In this document: in pieces, positions 52,549 to 61,836 of the stretch | How positions within the stretch are numbered: position 1 is the first letter of the stretch | How the letters are laid out: the number at the start of each line of letters is the position of its first letter | Assembly (NCBI RefSeq): GCF_001999465.1 | Contig: NZ_MQMF01000001.1 | Coordinates: forward strand, 248,001-312,000 | DNA length: 64,000 nucleotides | Direction: 5' to 3' | Origin: Fictibacillus arsenicus | GTDB taxonomy: Bacteria; Bacillota; Bacilli; Bacillales; Fictibacillaceae | Program-made: the position numbers and the translations under genes | The notes under the pieces: generated by a model | The model's input: only the letters and a program-made list of their open reading frames with translations | The model's database searches: none | What the model was told of the DNA's origin: nothing

Positions 52549-53760
52549 TTAGAACAAATCTTCGAACGTATTCTCAGTTGTCTTGCCTTCTTCAAGAATG
52601 ATGGTTTCCACATTTTGAACCGCTTCTTCAACGAGTTCTTCAAGGTTTTCAATGTTTTTTTCAAACCATATTGCCTTATCACGTTTTGGCTTTGTTTTTG
52701 GAGCAGATGGCAAAAAGATTGTACAACAGTCTTCATAAGGACGAATTGAGATATCATAAGTTCCGATTTTATGTGAGATATTCATGATTTCCTGCTTGTC
52801 CATTGTGATAACCGGACGCAGAATCGGCATATTTGTTACTTCGTTTATCGCGTACATGCTGTGCATCGTTTGGCTGGCTACTTGTCCGAGATTTTCTCCG
52901 TTTGCAATCGCCATTGCATGATTATTTTCAGCAAGCTTTTCGGTAATTCTCAGCATTACACGTCTCATGATCGTCATGCTGTAGCTTGCAGGAATCTTGT
53001 CTTTTATCGTTTGCTGAATCGTTGTAAACGGAACGATATGAAGCTTGATCTTTCCTCCGCTATAGCGTGTCAATTCCTGTGTTAAATCAACAACTTTTTG
53101 TTTAGCGCGTTCACTTGTAAATGGAGGGCTGTGAAAATGAACCCCTTCTATACGGACTCCGCGTTTCATTGTTAGATATCCTGCAACAGGACTGTCAATC
53201 CCGCCAGATAGCATGAGCATTGCTTTTCCGCCAACACCTATCGGCAGACCGCCGGCGCCCTCATAAGTCTGGCAGCTGATATACGTCCCTGTATCTTTCA
53301 CTTCTACTTTCACATTTACATCAGGATTATGAACATCAACTGTAAGGCCATCTGTATGCTCTAAAAGGTAACCGCCTACTTCGCGGTTAAGCTGCATGGA
53401 GTTTACAGGAAATGATTTTAATGAACGCTTTCCTGTTACTTTAAAAGTCCCTTTTTGAATCATCGCTTCTTTAAGTGCAAGTAAAGCTGCTTTTTGGATT
53501 TCTGCTAAATCATTTTCTGCTCTAAGTGCAAGGCTGATCGAGTGAATACCAAAGATATCCTGAAGTGCTTTTACAACAGGCTCATGTGGCTCGCCATTCA
53601 ATTCAACGACGATGCGGTCAAATAATTTAGCCATTTTAAGCTTGTCATATTGACGAAGCTTTCTTTTTACAGTGACAAATAATTGAGATTCGAAATGTCT
53701 TCTGTTTTTCCCTTTTAGAGATAGTTCTCCATAGCGTACTACTAAATGATCATAAAGCAT
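52549..53760 (-). CDS. thiI: tRNA 4-thiouridine sulfurtransferase ThiI
   Basis: Uses a persulfide to make 4-thiouridine-8 in tRNA and, in some bacteria, contributes to thiamine synthesis. Residues of about 1-165 form the ferredoxin-like and THUMP RNA-binding domains; the PP-loop MLMLSGGIDSPVAGYL is near residue 180, and C-terminal CCTIFLP carries cysteines. The E. coli rhodanese extension is absent, as usual in Bacillus (403 residues here, about 401 in B. subtilis). It follows the NifS-like gene by five bases: the dedicated sulfur-donor pair nifZ-thiI. Confidence 0.95.
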   Translation of the reverse strand: MLYDHLVVRYGELSLKGKNRRHFESQLFVTVKRKLRQYDKLKMAKLFDRIVVELNGEPHEPVVKALQDIFGIHSISLALRAENDLAEIQKAALLALKEAMIQKGTFKVTGKRSLKSFPVNSMQLNREVGGYLLEHTDGLTVDVHNPDVNVKVEVKDTGTYISCQTYEGAGGLPIGVGGKAMLMLSGGIDSPVAGYLTMKRGVRIEGVHFHSPPFTSERAKQKVVDLTQELTRYSGGKIKLHIVPFTTIQQTIKDKIPASYSMTIMRRVMLRITEKLAENNHAMAIANGENLGQVASQTMHSMYAINEVTNMPILRPVITMDKQEIMNISHKIGTYDISIRPYEDCCTIFLPSAPKTKPKRDKAIWFEKNIENLEELVEEAVQNVETIILEEGKTTENTFEDLF

Positions 53761-53765
53761 TTATA

Positions 53766-54908
53766 TTACCTCATTACCTTTTTAAAATTTAAAATCTCTT
53801 CTTCTAATACGTGCAACGTGTTTTTAGCCTCTTCCAATGAGTTGTCATAAGATGTGCTGATACGAATCGCGGTAGAGGCACGTCGTTCATCAAGACCCAT
53901 TTCCAACAGTATCCTGCTCGCGCCTCCTTGTTTAGAAGAACATGCAGACCGCGTCGAAACAAATATATCTCGTTTATCAAGAGAATGAATGAGCACCTCT
54001 GGTTTAATGCCTTCAACAGAAAAATTAACGATATGAGGAGCTGAATGTTTTTCCGGTGTATTTAACTCTACACCTTCTATTTTTTTCAATCCTTCTATAA
54101 ATACTTGCTTTACTGCCAGGATCTTTTCTTTTTTTATACGCATCTCATCCAATGTTAACCGTAAAGCCTTTGCCATGGAAGCAATTCCTGCCACATTCTC
54201 TGTTCCTGCACGCTTTCGATATTCTTGTTCACCGCCGGTAAATAAGGCAGAAAGAGTTACACCATTTTTTACATAGAGCAAACCCGTTCCTTTTAAGCCA
54301 TGTATCTTATGTGCAGATATGGTGCAAAGGTCTATTCCCCATTCTTTTAGCTGCAGAGGTACTTTTCCAATTCCTTGAACATTGTCTACATGAAAAAAGA
54401 TCTTTTTGTGTTCTTTTAAAATCTCACCGATTTCTTTTATGGGCTGAATCGTTCCGGTCTCATTATTCACATGAAGCATCGAAACGAGAACCGTTTCTGG
54501 GCGCATTGCCTCCTTCAAATCTACTATTGAAATCATACCCGCCTCATCTACTGGCAAATAAGTAACTTCAAAGCCCTGTGTTTCTAAGTATTGAAAAGAC
54601 TCATAAGATGAAGCATGTTCTACCGCTGTAGTAATTAAATGTTTTCCGCGATTTTGATGCTGGTACGCTATTCCTTTTATAGCAATATTATTACCCTCAG
54701 TTCCACCTGAGGTAAATACGATTTCAGAAGGCTGTACATCTAACAAAGCAGCTATCGATTTTCTTGCTGCTGTAAGCAGATTTTCCGCTTCTCCACCTTT
54801 AGAATGGAGTGAAGATGGATTAGCAAAATATTTTTCAGAAACCGTTAAAAAAGTATCAAGAACTTCTTTAAATGGCTTCGTTGTAGCACTATTATCTAGA
54901 TAAATCAT
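53766..54908 (-). CDS. nifZ: Cysteine desulfurase NifZ (IscS-like), ThiI partner
   Basis: PLP enzyme that takes sulfur from cysteine and passes it to ThiI for tRNA thiolation. MIYLDNSATTKP starts the fold; FTSGGTEGNNIAIKG binds PLP phosphate, the PLP lysine is in TISAHKIHGLKGTG, and the persulfide Cys is in STRSACSSKQGG. It has 380 residues against 381 in B. subtilis NifZ. The ATG at 54908 has GGAGG 8 bases upstream; the frame to 54941 has no site. Confidence 0.93.
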   Translation of the reverse strand: MIYLDNSATTKPFKEVLDTFLTVSEKYFANPSSLHSKGGEAENLLTAARKSIAALLDVQPSEIVFTSGGTEGNNIAIKGIAYQHQNRGKHLITTAVEHASSYESFQYLETQGFEVTYLPVDEAGMISIVDLKEAMRPETVLVSMLHVNNETGTIQPIKEIGEILKEHKKIFFHVDNVQGIGKVPLQLKEWGIDLCTISAHKIHGLKGTGLLYVKNGVTLSALFTGGEQEYRKRAGTENVAGIASMAKALRLTLDEMRIKKEKILAVKQVFIEGLKKIEGVELNTPEKHSAPHIVNFSVEGIKPEVLIHSLDKRDIFVSTRSACSSKQGGASRILLEMGLDERRASTAIRISTSYDNSLEEAKNTLHVLEEEILNFKKVMR

Positions 54909-55044
54909 CGTTGAATCCTCCAATTGAAACATACCGACCACAAATACACATTACAATATCATATCATAATTCAAATACCGTGACATCTATACAATTCCTA
55001 CTAAATAGTCTTTGCAAGAAGGTGAAATTCACTCTTTTACAACA

Positions 55045-55077
55045 GTAAAAAAACTGCAGGAAATAGATCCTGACAGT
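55045..55077 (-). terminator. Terminator after ezrA
   Basis: AACTGTCAGGA / TCCTGCAGTT (one mismatch) followed by TTTTTTAC on the minus strand. Confidence 0.85.
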
Positions 55078-55079
55078 TC

Positions 55080-56771
55080 TTATACATGTGATTTCATATT
55101 GATTTCCATTTCTTTTAGTATTCCAGGCTGCACACTTTCAATGGCAGAAGCCGCAATTTGAAGTGCGTCATCATATTGATAATTTCGGAAAGCAATTTCA
55201 GCTTCAATCAATCTGATAGAAACCGATTGATATGAACTTCTAAATCTGTTTCCATATTGAATAAGCTTTTCTGCCAGGAATGCATTCTCGATCATTTGGG
55301 ATGTCTCTTCATAGCCTTCGTTCACAGCATCATGGGCTTTATTGAGTACATAAGATACATCAGACATTTCTAAAGGCTTTTCATCAAGCTTTTTTGAAAC
55401 TTCTATGATGTATTCTTCTGCTTTACCAATCGTAATTAAATAATGTTCTGGAAGACCAGGAAGATTGCTTTTTTGAACCATTCGTCTTGCTTCTAGAAGC
55501 TTTCTTCTTAATTCTTTAAGACTCTGCTTGGTCTCTAATTCGTCTTTTCTCAGATTATGAAGCATCTCTTCATACACCTTTTGAGATCGCTGCAGTTCTT
55601 CCATTTGTTTCTGCATTTCTTCCATCATTTCGCGAATAACAGAAAAGGACTCTCTTTTCTCATCGATTGATTCTTGAATAATAATGAATCGGCTTTGCAG
55701 CTTGTGGAAAAGCTTTTCAATTTTCTTTTGCATGTCCGCTTCATTCTGTTCGATTAAATAAGTTGAAGAAACCACTTCTGTTTCTACCTTCAGATTTTCA
55801 ATGCGCTCTTGCAGGTTCTGTATGTTAAAAGTAAAGATCTCTCTTTCTTTCATAACAAACTGTTTGGAATGCACTTCATTTTCGAGCATTTCATAAAGCT
55901 GGTCCATTTTCTGAATAAGCTCATCCATATCCCTTTGAGCAGACTCCAATTCCAATTCAAACACTTTATTTAATGCTGTTTCATTTAATTCTTTTAAAGA
56001 GGAAATCTCTTTTTCAATTCCAATATGATGCAGTACATAACCCTGCTGTTCCATTTCAACAAATCCTGCACTAAGCTCTTTTAAAGATACAGGTATATCA
56101 GATTGCAATATGACAAGAAGCTCAGGAACACCCTGCATCTTAGTCTTGCACTCCGATATGCGGTTTAAACTTTCAACAAGTTTTTGTCTTGCTTCAAGAT
56201 GACTGCCCTGAATAGTTAGTGCTTCAAACGTTTCAAAGAGCGATTTAATTTCATCTAATTCTTTATCAAAAAGCGTTGCAGTTTGTCCAAGTGCACGAAT
56301 ATGTGTTAGATAATACTTTTTTGTCTCCTGCAGCTTTTCTTTCGCTTCTACGATTTCTTCCCTATTAAGTTCTTCACTCGTTACCAATTCATTGATTTCA
56401 GAAGTTATTTCTTTCATTCTGGCATCCATGCCTTCTAGTGCTTTATTTACACTAGTCAAAATGGTGCGGGCTTTTTTAAAACGGTATTTGTCAGTATATT
56501 CTTCCGCATCAAAAAGGTCTTCCTCTAGATTAGGAAGGTGGGTCGTAACCATCTCATCCCATTCCTGACGCCACATTTCAAATTTTTCTTCCGTTTCCCC
56601 GATCATCGCCATTCCTTTAACCTTTGAAATTTCTTCTGTTAAAGGACGGTTCATAATTTGCATTTTCCATGCTTCCAAGCGGTCAATTTCTTTATATATT
56701 CTTCGGCGCGACATGGTACCGTAAAGGATTAATGCTAGGAATGTAACTATGGCAATGACTATGTATATCAT
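55080..56771 (-). CDS. ezrA: Septation ring formation regulator EzrA
   Basis: A membrane-anchored inhibitor and organiser of FtsZ rings. The N-terminus MIYIVIAIVTFLALILYG is one membrane helix; the rest (about 25-563) is long coiled-coil, spectrin-like helical repeats rich in Glu, Lys and Leu. It has 563 residues against 562 in B. subtilis. I use the ATG at 56771, with AGAAGGGGTG 6 bases upstream; the GTG at 56780 is itself part of that site. It is divergent from hisJ, with 213 bases between them. Confidence 0.95.
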   Translation of the reverse strand: MIYIVIAIVTFLALILYGTMSRRRIYKEIDRLEAWKMQIMNRPLTEEISKVKGMAMIGETEEKFEMWRQEWDEMVTTHLPNLEEDLFDAEEYTDKYRFKKARTILTSVNKALEGMDARMKEITSEINELVTSEELNREEIVEAKEKLQETKKYYLTHIRALGQTATLFDKELDEIKSLFETFEALTIQGSHLEARQKLVESLNRISECKTKMQGVPELLVILQSDIPVSLKELSAGFVEMEQQGYVLHHIGIEKEISSLKELNETALNKVFELELESAQRDMDELIQKMDQLYEMLENEVHSKQFVMKEREIFTFNIQNLQERIENLKVETEVVSSTYLIEQNEADMQKKIEKLFHKLQSRFIIIQESIDEKRESFSVIREMMEEMQKQMEELQRSQKVYEEMLHNLRKDELETKQSLKELRRKLLEARRMVQKSNLPGLPEHYLITIGKAEEYIIEVSKKLDEKPLEMSDVSYVLNKAHDAVNEGYEETSQMIENAFLAEKLIQYGNRFRSSYQSVSIRLIEAEIAFRNYQYDDALQIAASAIESVQPGILKEMEINMKSHV

Positions 56772-56984
56772 TGGAGGCACCCCTTCTACTGTTCTATTTC
56801 TTTAATTCCCTGTATTATGTATTAATAATTTCATTTTCTATTTAATAGATTGATCTGTGTATAAAATTGCAGTTTAATGCTTTTATGATAACATGTAAAC
56901 ACACATTTGACGCAAAAAAATTGCATAATTTGATAAATTTTTTCCAAATTAATGAAGATTTTGTCGAAAGGAGGAGGAAAAAGG

Positions 56985-57818
56985 GTGTATTATGATGGAC
57001 ACGTCCATACTCCATTTTGTCCGCATGGGTCTAATGACACATTCGAAAAGTATATTGAAAGAGCGATCTCCCTTGGAATAGAAGGCATTTCGTTTACTGA
57101 ACATGCCCCATTGCCTAAAAATTTTGCAGATCCTGCTCCTGCTAAAGACAGTGCCATGCTGTATTCAGATCTGCATCATTATTTTCAAAAACTTCAAGAA
57201 TTAAAAAAGACTTACCAAAAATTTATCACGATCAAAACAGGTCTGGAAATTGATTTTATCGAAGGATATGAACTGGAGACAGAACAATTGCTTCGTGAAG
57301 TCTGGCCGGAACTGGACGATGCCATTCTTTCTGTTCACTTTTTGCAGATCGAGGGAAAATATTTTTGTATGGATTATGATGAGAATGTTTTTAAAGAGAT
57401 GGTCAGGAAATCGGGAAGTTTAGCTTCTGTTTATAAACAGTATTTTTCTGCGGTTGAAAAGTCGGTTAAACACTCATTTAATAGCTTTCATCCGCTTAGA
57501 ATCGGTCATATAACTCTAGCTAAGAAATTCCAGAAGCTGTTCCCAGCAGATTTCAGCATGGAAGAAGAAATAAATAACATTCTACTTAATATCTCTGAAC
57601 GTGGAATGTCTTTAGACTATAATGGTGCCGGTGTTGTTAAACCTTTTTGCGGTGAGCCCTATCCGCCAAGCTGGATTATTAAAGAAGCGCATAAAAGAAA
57701 AATCCCTCTCGTTTACGGGTCAGACGCCCATAGCGCTAAGGGACTCGGTCAAGGACTTGAACAGCTGGAACCATATGCAAAATTAACTTCCCCACTTCTC
57801 TTGGATAGAGCCAAATAA
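56985..57818 (+). CDS. hisJ: Histidinol-phosphatase, PHP type
   Basis: Dephosphorylates L-histidinol phosphate, the penultimate step of histidine synthesis. The PHP-domain motif DGHVHTPFCPHGSND at the N-terminus, FTEHAPLP, ILSVHF, GHITLAKKF and YGSDAHSAKGLG provide the metal ligands. It has 277 residues against about 268 in B. subtilis. I choose the GTG at 56985, since AAAGGAGGAGG lies just upstream and homologues start shortly before DGH; an ATG at 56952 would include that site. The 3' end overlaps convergent refZ by 36 bases. Confidence 0.9.
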   Translation: MYYDGHVHTPFCPHGSNDTFEKYIERAISLGIEGISFTEHAPLPKNFADPAPAKDSAMLYSDLHHYFQKLQELKKTYQKFITIKTGLEIDFIEGYELETEQLLREVWPELDDAILSVHFLQIEGKYFCMDYDENVFKEMVRKSGSLASVYKQYFSAVEKSVKHSFNSFHPLRIGHITLAKKFQKLFPADFSMEEEINNILLNISERGMSLDYNGAGVVKPFCGEPYPPSWIIKEAHKRKIPLVYGSDAHSAKGLGQGLEQLEPYAKLTSPLLLDRAK

Positions 57819-58469
57819 TGGCGCTTGAACAGCAGACAGCAGGGGATTTTTTCTTTCGGTTTGGCACACGCACTTATCAAACCAATTGATCATCCACTTT
57901 TTATAAGGTTTGATGAATGTCTCTGTTTCCGCTGAAATCTGATAGACTTCAGATAAATACAAAGGATGTAAAAAAGGCAGCATCATCATATCCTTAAATT
58001 GAATCGTCAAAAAATCGATTGGCTGCTTCCGAAACTCCTTTTTCTTCATACCTTTTTCAAACATCGTTTGCAAAAAATATTTTTCTTTTAAAAGATAAGT
58101 TGACATCAGTTCGCGAACAAGTGTTGAATCGAGCGTCATTTCCCGATAAACAAATCGAGCAAGTGGCAAATTCTTTTGCTGGTAAACCAATAGCGTCTCA
58201 ACAAGTTCAATAAAAATGCCTTTAACCGATGAAGAGCTCGAAGTATGATACACGATCTCGATTCTTCTGATATATCCTTCAAAAAATGAAGTAATCAGTT
58301 CTTCAAGAAGTCCCTTTTTTCCGCCAAAGTGGTATGAGATCAATGCGAGGTTCACACCTGCTTTTTTTGCGATCTGTCTTACAGTCGTACCTTTAAACCC
58401 TTGACTTGTAAAAAGGTAAATGGCTGCTTCAGCAATTTTAAGCTTCGTTTCTGCTGGATCTTTCTTCAT
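57783..58469 (-). CDS. refZ: RefZ, TetR-family FtsZ regulator
   Basis: A DNA-binding protein that, in B. subtilis, acts at origin-proximal motifs to regulate Z-ring position and chromosome capture at sporulation. The N-terminal TetR helix-turn-helix reads GFKGTTVRQIAKKAGVNLAL; the C-terminal segments ARFVYREMTLDSTLVRELMSTYLLKEKY match RefZ (YttP) closely. It has 228 residues here. The C-terminal tail beyond about 205 is longer than in B. subtilis and overlaps hisJ. The start is either the ATG at 58469 or the GTG three codons before; I take the ATG for spacing from AAGGA. Confidence 0.87.
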   Translation of the reverse strand: MKKDPAETKLKIAEAAIYLFTSQGFKGTTVRQIAKKAGVNLALISYHFGGKKGLLEELITSFFEGYIRRIEIVYHTSSSSSVKGIFIELVETLLVYQQKNLPLARFVYREMTLDSTLVRELMSTYLLKEKYFLQTMFEKGMKKKEFRKQPIDFLTIQFKDMMMLPFLHPLYLSEVYQISAETETFIKPYKKWMINWFDKCVCQTERKNPLLSAVQAPLFGSIQEKWGS

Positions 58470-58620
58470 TTTTTTCACCGTCCTTCTTTAATGTATAAAA
58501 TTCTTGGGCGGAAGACATAAACCTTTAATAATCGCTCGACAAATAAGAGCTTAAGGGTGTATAGTTCAACATAATTTGATAGGATAGAATAAACAATTTA
58601 TCAGGTTTGGAGGAATCTTG

Positions 58621-59106
58621 ATGTTTTCCGTTCAACAATATAGTACAGACAGAAATAAAGCTTATGATCTATTATGCAAACAGCTATCAGCACTTCTTGA
58701 AGGAGAAACAAATGCAACAGCAAATTTAGCTAATGCATCAGCTTTGTTGAATCAATTCTTAGATCGAGTAAACTGGGTTGGCTTTTACACATTTGAAGAA
58801 GAATCAAACCAGCTTGTTTTAGGACCTTTTCAAGGGCTTCCGGCTTGTGTAAGAATCCCTTTAGGAAAAGGCGTTTGTGGTACTTCTGCCAAAAATCAAG
58901 AAACTCTTGTCGTTAAAGATGTACACGAATTTCCTGGACACATCGCATGCGATGCAGCGTCTCAATCGGAAATCGTCGTTCCTCTTGTGAAAAACGGGAA
59001 GCTTTTAGGCGTTCTTGATATTGATAGCCCAGAAAAAGAAAGATTTGATGAAGTGGATCGGGAGAATTTGGAGAAATTCTCAAATATTCTTCTTCAATAC
59101 ATTTAA
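58621..59106 (+). CDS. ytsP: Free methionine-(R)-sulfoxide reductase (GAF domain)
   Basis: A single GAF-domain enzyme that reduces free L-methionine-(R)-sulfoxide. The WVGFYTF segment, the Cys in LPACVRIPLGKGVCGT and the Cys in PGHIACDAASQSEIVVPL correspond to the three redox cysteines of the fRMsr family. It has 161 residues, matching B. subtilis YtsP. GGAGG lies 7 bases before the ATG at 58621. It is convergent with a methionine gamma-lyase gene, sharing a terminator; both act on methionine. Confidence 0.9.
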   Translation: MFSVQQYSTDRNKAYDLLCKQLSALLEGETNATANLANASALLNQFLDRVNWVGFYTFEEESNQLVLGPFQGLPACVRIPLGKGVCGTSAKNQETLVVKDVHEFPGHIACDAASQSEIVVPLVKNGKLLGVLDIDSPEKERFDEVDRENLEKFSNILLQYI

Positions 59107-59114
59107 CAAATCAA

Positions 59115-59149
59115 AAAGCACTGAGCAAAGGCTGCTCAGTGCTTTTTGA
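59115..59149. terminator. Bidirectional terminator between ytsP and mgl
   Basis: AAAAAGCACTGAGCA / TGCTCAGTGCTTTTT perfect stem between convergent genes. Confidence 0.95.
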
Positions 59150-60328
59150 TTATATTCTATTCAGTGCCTGTTCCAGGTCACTCCAGATATCTTTCCAAGC
59201 TTCTAATCCAACTGATAAGCGGAGAAGCTTATCAGTAATCCCCATTTGTTTTCTATTTTCTTCGGGAACTACCGCATGTGTCATTGTTGCTGGATGCTGA
59301 ATCAGAGTTTCAGCGTCACCAAGACTGACGGCAATTTTTATTAATTGTAAGGAATTCATAAAAGATTGGGCGGCAGCTTTGTCTCCCTTTATCTGAAAGC
59401 TGATCAGGCCTCCTGCATTTTTCATCTGTTTATTCGCTAGTTCGTACTGAGGAAATTCAGGATCACCCGGGAATAGTATCTTTTCTACTGCTGGATGTTC
59501 TTTAAGCAATTCTGCGAGTTTTTTTGCATTATCACAATGCCGGTCCATTCGAACAGGCAATGTTTTTATACCGCGCAGCAACAACCATGCATCAAATGGA
59601 GACATGATACCTCCAATATCTTTTTGAGTTGTCATTGCAAGATGGCTCATAAGTTCATTGCTTCCTACTGCCAGCCCGCCTATAACATCACCATGGCCGC
59701 ATAGATATTTTGTTGCGCTGTGAATGACAACATCACAGCCTAAATCAAGCGGACGCTGCAAATATGGAGAAGAAAAAGTATTATCTACAACCACAGGTAT
59801 GCTGTATTCTTTTGCGACTCTTGCTACCATCTCTATATCCACAAGCTTCATTGTCGGATTGATTGGAGATTCTATATAAATGACAGTTGTATGATCCGTT
59901 ATAGCCGATCGCAGTGAATCTTCATCATTCATGGAGTGAAAATCATGTGTGATATGATATTTTTCTTCCATTAACTGCAAAAGACCAAACGTACAGCCAT
60001 ATACACCTTCTGAACAAAGAATATGATCACCCGTCTTAGTAAGACCAAGTAAAATAGCTGATACTGCAGCCATTCCCGATCCAAAAGCCAGGCCTTTTTC
60101 ACCTTTTTCCATGGATGCTATGCGTTCTTCAAGCATCGTAACAGTTGGATTGCTTAACCGTGAATAGATGTATCCTTCTTGCTCACCAGCAAACCGGCTC
60201 GCTCCAGTTTCAGCAGTATCAAACACAAATGTAGACGTCTGAAATATAGGAGGAGACAAACTCCCATGGTGCTGCAAAGCATTGTAACCTTTATGAATTA
60301 CTTCTGTTTCAAAGCGTTTTGTATCCAT
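59150..60328 (-). CDS. Methionine gamma-lyase (Cys/Met metabolism PLP enzyme)
   Basis: A 392-residue PLP enzyme of the cystathionine beta/gamma family. YSRLSNPTVTMLEERIA, FGSGMAAVSAI, the Cys in VYGCTFGLL (position of the catalytic Cys of methionine gamma-lyases), VDNTFSSPYLQRPLDLG and the PLP lysine in VIHSATKYLCGHGDVIGG are visible. The Cys favours methionine gamma-lyase (methionine to methanethiol, 2-oxobutyrate and ammonium) over cystathionine enzymes. A consensus cre lies just downstream of its predicted promoter, so expression should fall on glucose. Confidence 0.85.
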   Translation of the reverse strand: MDTKRFETEVIHKGYNALQHHGSLSPPIFQTSTFVFDTAETGASRFAGEQEGYIYSRLSNPTVTMLEERIASMEKGEKGLAFGSGMAAVSAILLGLTKTGDHILCSEGVYGCTFGLLQLMEEKYHITHDFHSMNDEDSLRSAITDHTTVIYIESPINPTMKLVDIEMVARVAKEYSIPVVVDNTFSSPYLQRPLDLGCDVVIHSATKYLCGHGDVIGGLAVGSNELMSHLAMTTQKDIGGIMSPFDAWLLLRGIKTLPVRMDRHCDNAKKLAELLKEHPAVEKILFPGDPEFPQYELANKQMKNAGGLISFQIKGDKAAAQSFMNSLQLIKIAVSLGDAETLIQHPATMTHAVVPEENRKQMGITDKLLRLSVGLEAWKDIWSDLEQALNRI

Positions 60329-60358
60329 TTTGAGTTCTCCTTTTAGGACGATTTAAAA

Positions 60359-60373
60359 ATGTAAGCGCTTTCT
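60359..60373 (+). promoter_or_regulatory. cre site at the methionine gamma-lyase gene
   Basis: ATGTAAGCGCTTTCT fits WTGNAANCGNWNNCW at every position. It lies between the predicted -10 and the start codon of the minus-strand gene, a repressing position. Confidence 0.75.
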
Positions 60374-60381
60374 TACTTATT

Positions 60382-60410
60382 ATCATATATGATTGAGTAC
60401 TTTTTTACAA
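60382..60410 (-). promoter_or_regulatory. Probable sigma-A promoter of the methionine gamma-lyase gene
   Basis: TTGTAA (60405-60410) and TATGAT (60382-60387) with 17-base spacing on the minus strand. Confidence 0.6.
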
Positions 60411-60448
60411 ATTGTCCTCTGAAATTTTTGTGTATACAGCAGGCATGG

Positions 60449-60478
60449 TTGACATAAAGGACACAAAAAGTTTATACT
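60449..60478 (+). promoter_or_regulatory. Sigma-A promoter of rpsD
   Basis: TTGACA (60449-60454) and TATACT (60473-60478) with 18-base spacing, near consensus, as expected for a ribosomal protein gene. Confidence 0.85.
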
Positions 60479-60484
60479 GTTCTT

Positions 60485-60660
60485 TGTGTAAAATAAGTAG
60501 CACTGTGTCCATCAACAGTAATTATTTTGTACCTTGATTTTTTAATCAGGGAACACCGTGTAGCTTCATGGCTGCTGAAGTGAAAGTGTTTTTCATACAA
60601 AATAAGCTTTTGAAAAGGTCATAGTCACTGTATTGTTTTAACACAAAACAAACAAGTGAA
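60485..60660 (+). promoter_or_regulatory. rpsD (S4) autoregulatory leader
   Basis: About 190 nt lie between the promoter and the rpsD start, with several potential stems (ACACCGTGT, CACTGTG, and AGCTTCATGGCTGCTGAAG). In Bacillus, protein S4 binds the rpsD leader and represses its own translation; length and position fit such a leader. I did not derive the full pseudoknot by eye. Confidence 0.65.
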
Positions 60661-60673
60661 GGAGGAGTCATTA

Positions 60674-61276
60674 ATGGCTCGTTATACAGGTTCAACATGG
60701 AAAGTTTCCCGTCGTCTTGGAATTTCTCTAAGCGGAACTGGAAAAGAATTATCAAAGCGTCCTTACGCACCAGGACAACATGGTCCTACTCAACGTAAGA
60801 AAATCTCTGAATATGGTTTACAACTACAGGAGAAGCAAAAGCTTCGTTTCATGTACGGTGTAAATGAGCGTCAATTCCGCCGCATTTTCAATGATGCTGG
60901 TAAAATGCCTGGTATCCATGGTGAAAACTTCATGGCTCTATTAGAAGCTCGTTTAGACAACGTTGTTTACCGTCTTGGCCTTGCTCGCACTCGTCGTGCT
61001 TCTCGTCAATTAGTAAACCACGGTCACATCACAGTAAACGGAAAGCGTGTTGACATCGCTTCTTACCGTCTATCTGCTGGAGATGTAATCGGAGTTCGTG
61101 AAAAGTCACGCAACCTTACTGCTGTTAAAGAAGCTATCGAAGTAAACAACTTCGTACCTGACTTCTTAACTTTTGACGAAAACAAATTGGAAGGTACTTT
61201 CACTCGCTTACCAGAGCGTTCAGAACTTCCAGCTGAGATCACAGAACAACTTATCGTTGAATACTACTCTCGTTAA
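60674..61276 (+). CDS. rpsD: 30S ribosomal protein S4
   Basis: Primary 16S rRNA-binding protein of the small subunit, also autoregulator of its own gene. [20 protein letters not shown] begins the protein; the S4 RNA-binding domain contains [20 protein letters not shown] and [15 protein letters not shown]. It has 200 residues, as in B. subtilis, and is of the zinc-free form without N-terminal cysteines. GGAGGAG precedes the ATG at 60674. Codon use is strongly biased to abundant tRNAs. It stands alone near tyrS, as in B. subtilis. Confidence 0.98.
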   Translation: MARYTGSTWKVSRRLGISLSGTGKELSKRPYAPGQHGPTQRKKISEYGLQLQEKQKLRFMYGVNERQFRRIFNDAGKMPGIHGENFMALLEARLDNVVYRLGLARTRRASRQLVNHGHITVNGKRVDIASYRLSAGDVIGVREKSRNLTAVKEAIEVNNFVPDFLTFDENKLEGTFTRLPERSELPAEITEQLIVEYYSR

Positions 61277-61283
61277 GAGTTCA

Positions 61284-61321
61284 AAAACCCTGATACCTTT
61301 ATTGGTTTCAGGGTTTTTCTT
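61284..61321 (+). terminator. Terminator after rpsD
   Basis: AAAACCCTGATACC / GGTTTCAGGGTTTT followed by a T-rich tract on the plus strand. Confidence 0.9.
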
Positions 61322-61337
61322 TTTTCGAGGTCTTTTC

Positions 61338-61556
61338 TTTGGCTGTTTTCGTCTACATTGTTGCTCTTCGACAGTAGTTGATTTCCGCTTCAGGCTGCTC
61401 GCTTTCCATGGGGCGTGCGGTGAGCCTCCTGCCGCTTTGCGCCATTAGGAGTCTCCACCTGACCGCTCGTCCCATAGGAGTCTCGCACCTTACGCTCCAA
61501 TCAACTTGCATAGGAAGAAAAAAACATCAAAAGCAAAAATCTTTTAGAAAAGAGCC
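61338..61556 (-). repeat. Interspersed MITE-like element, copy 9 (short type)
   Basis: A complete copy with both ends: GGCTGTTTTCGTCTAC at the left and CTTTTAGAAAAGAGCC at the right, giving imperfect terminal inverted repeats GGCTGTTTTC / GGCTCTTTTC. Core: GCTCGCTTTCCATGGGGCG, TGCGGTGAGCCTCC, AGGAGTCTCCACCTGACCG, GAGTCTCGCACC, GCTCCAATCAACTTGC. Confidence 0.9.
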
Positions 61557-61571
61557 TTTCGTTTTTAGAAG

Positions 61572-61836
61572 AGTCTGTTTTCGGATATCTAGAGGTAATT
61601 GAAAGTGGTTGATTTCCGCTTCAGGCTTCTCGCTTTCCGCGGGGCATGCGGTGAGCCTTGGTTAAGAATCGGGGCAAGGAAGTATTTCTGCTCCTGCGTT
61701 TAAAAGATAATTTTTGAAGCGGCTTTCTCGTCGCTTTCCCTGCAAGAAGTATACCCAGTTGGTAGACACGCACCTTGCGCTCCAGCCAACTTGCCAAAGA
61801 AGTCTTGGCATAAAAGAATACATTTAGAAAAGCCGT
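61572..61836 (-). repeat. Interspersed MITE-like element, copy 10 (long type)
   Basis: Starts AGTCTGTTTTCGG, runs through TTCTCGCTTTCCGCGGGGC, ATGCGGTGAGCC, the long-type centre GCTCCTGCGTTTAAAAG and TCTCGTCGCTTTCCCTGCA, and ends CATTTAGAAAAGCC. Together with copy 9 it fills the 582-base rpsD-chemoreceptor gap; no gene is seen there. Confidence 0.85.
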
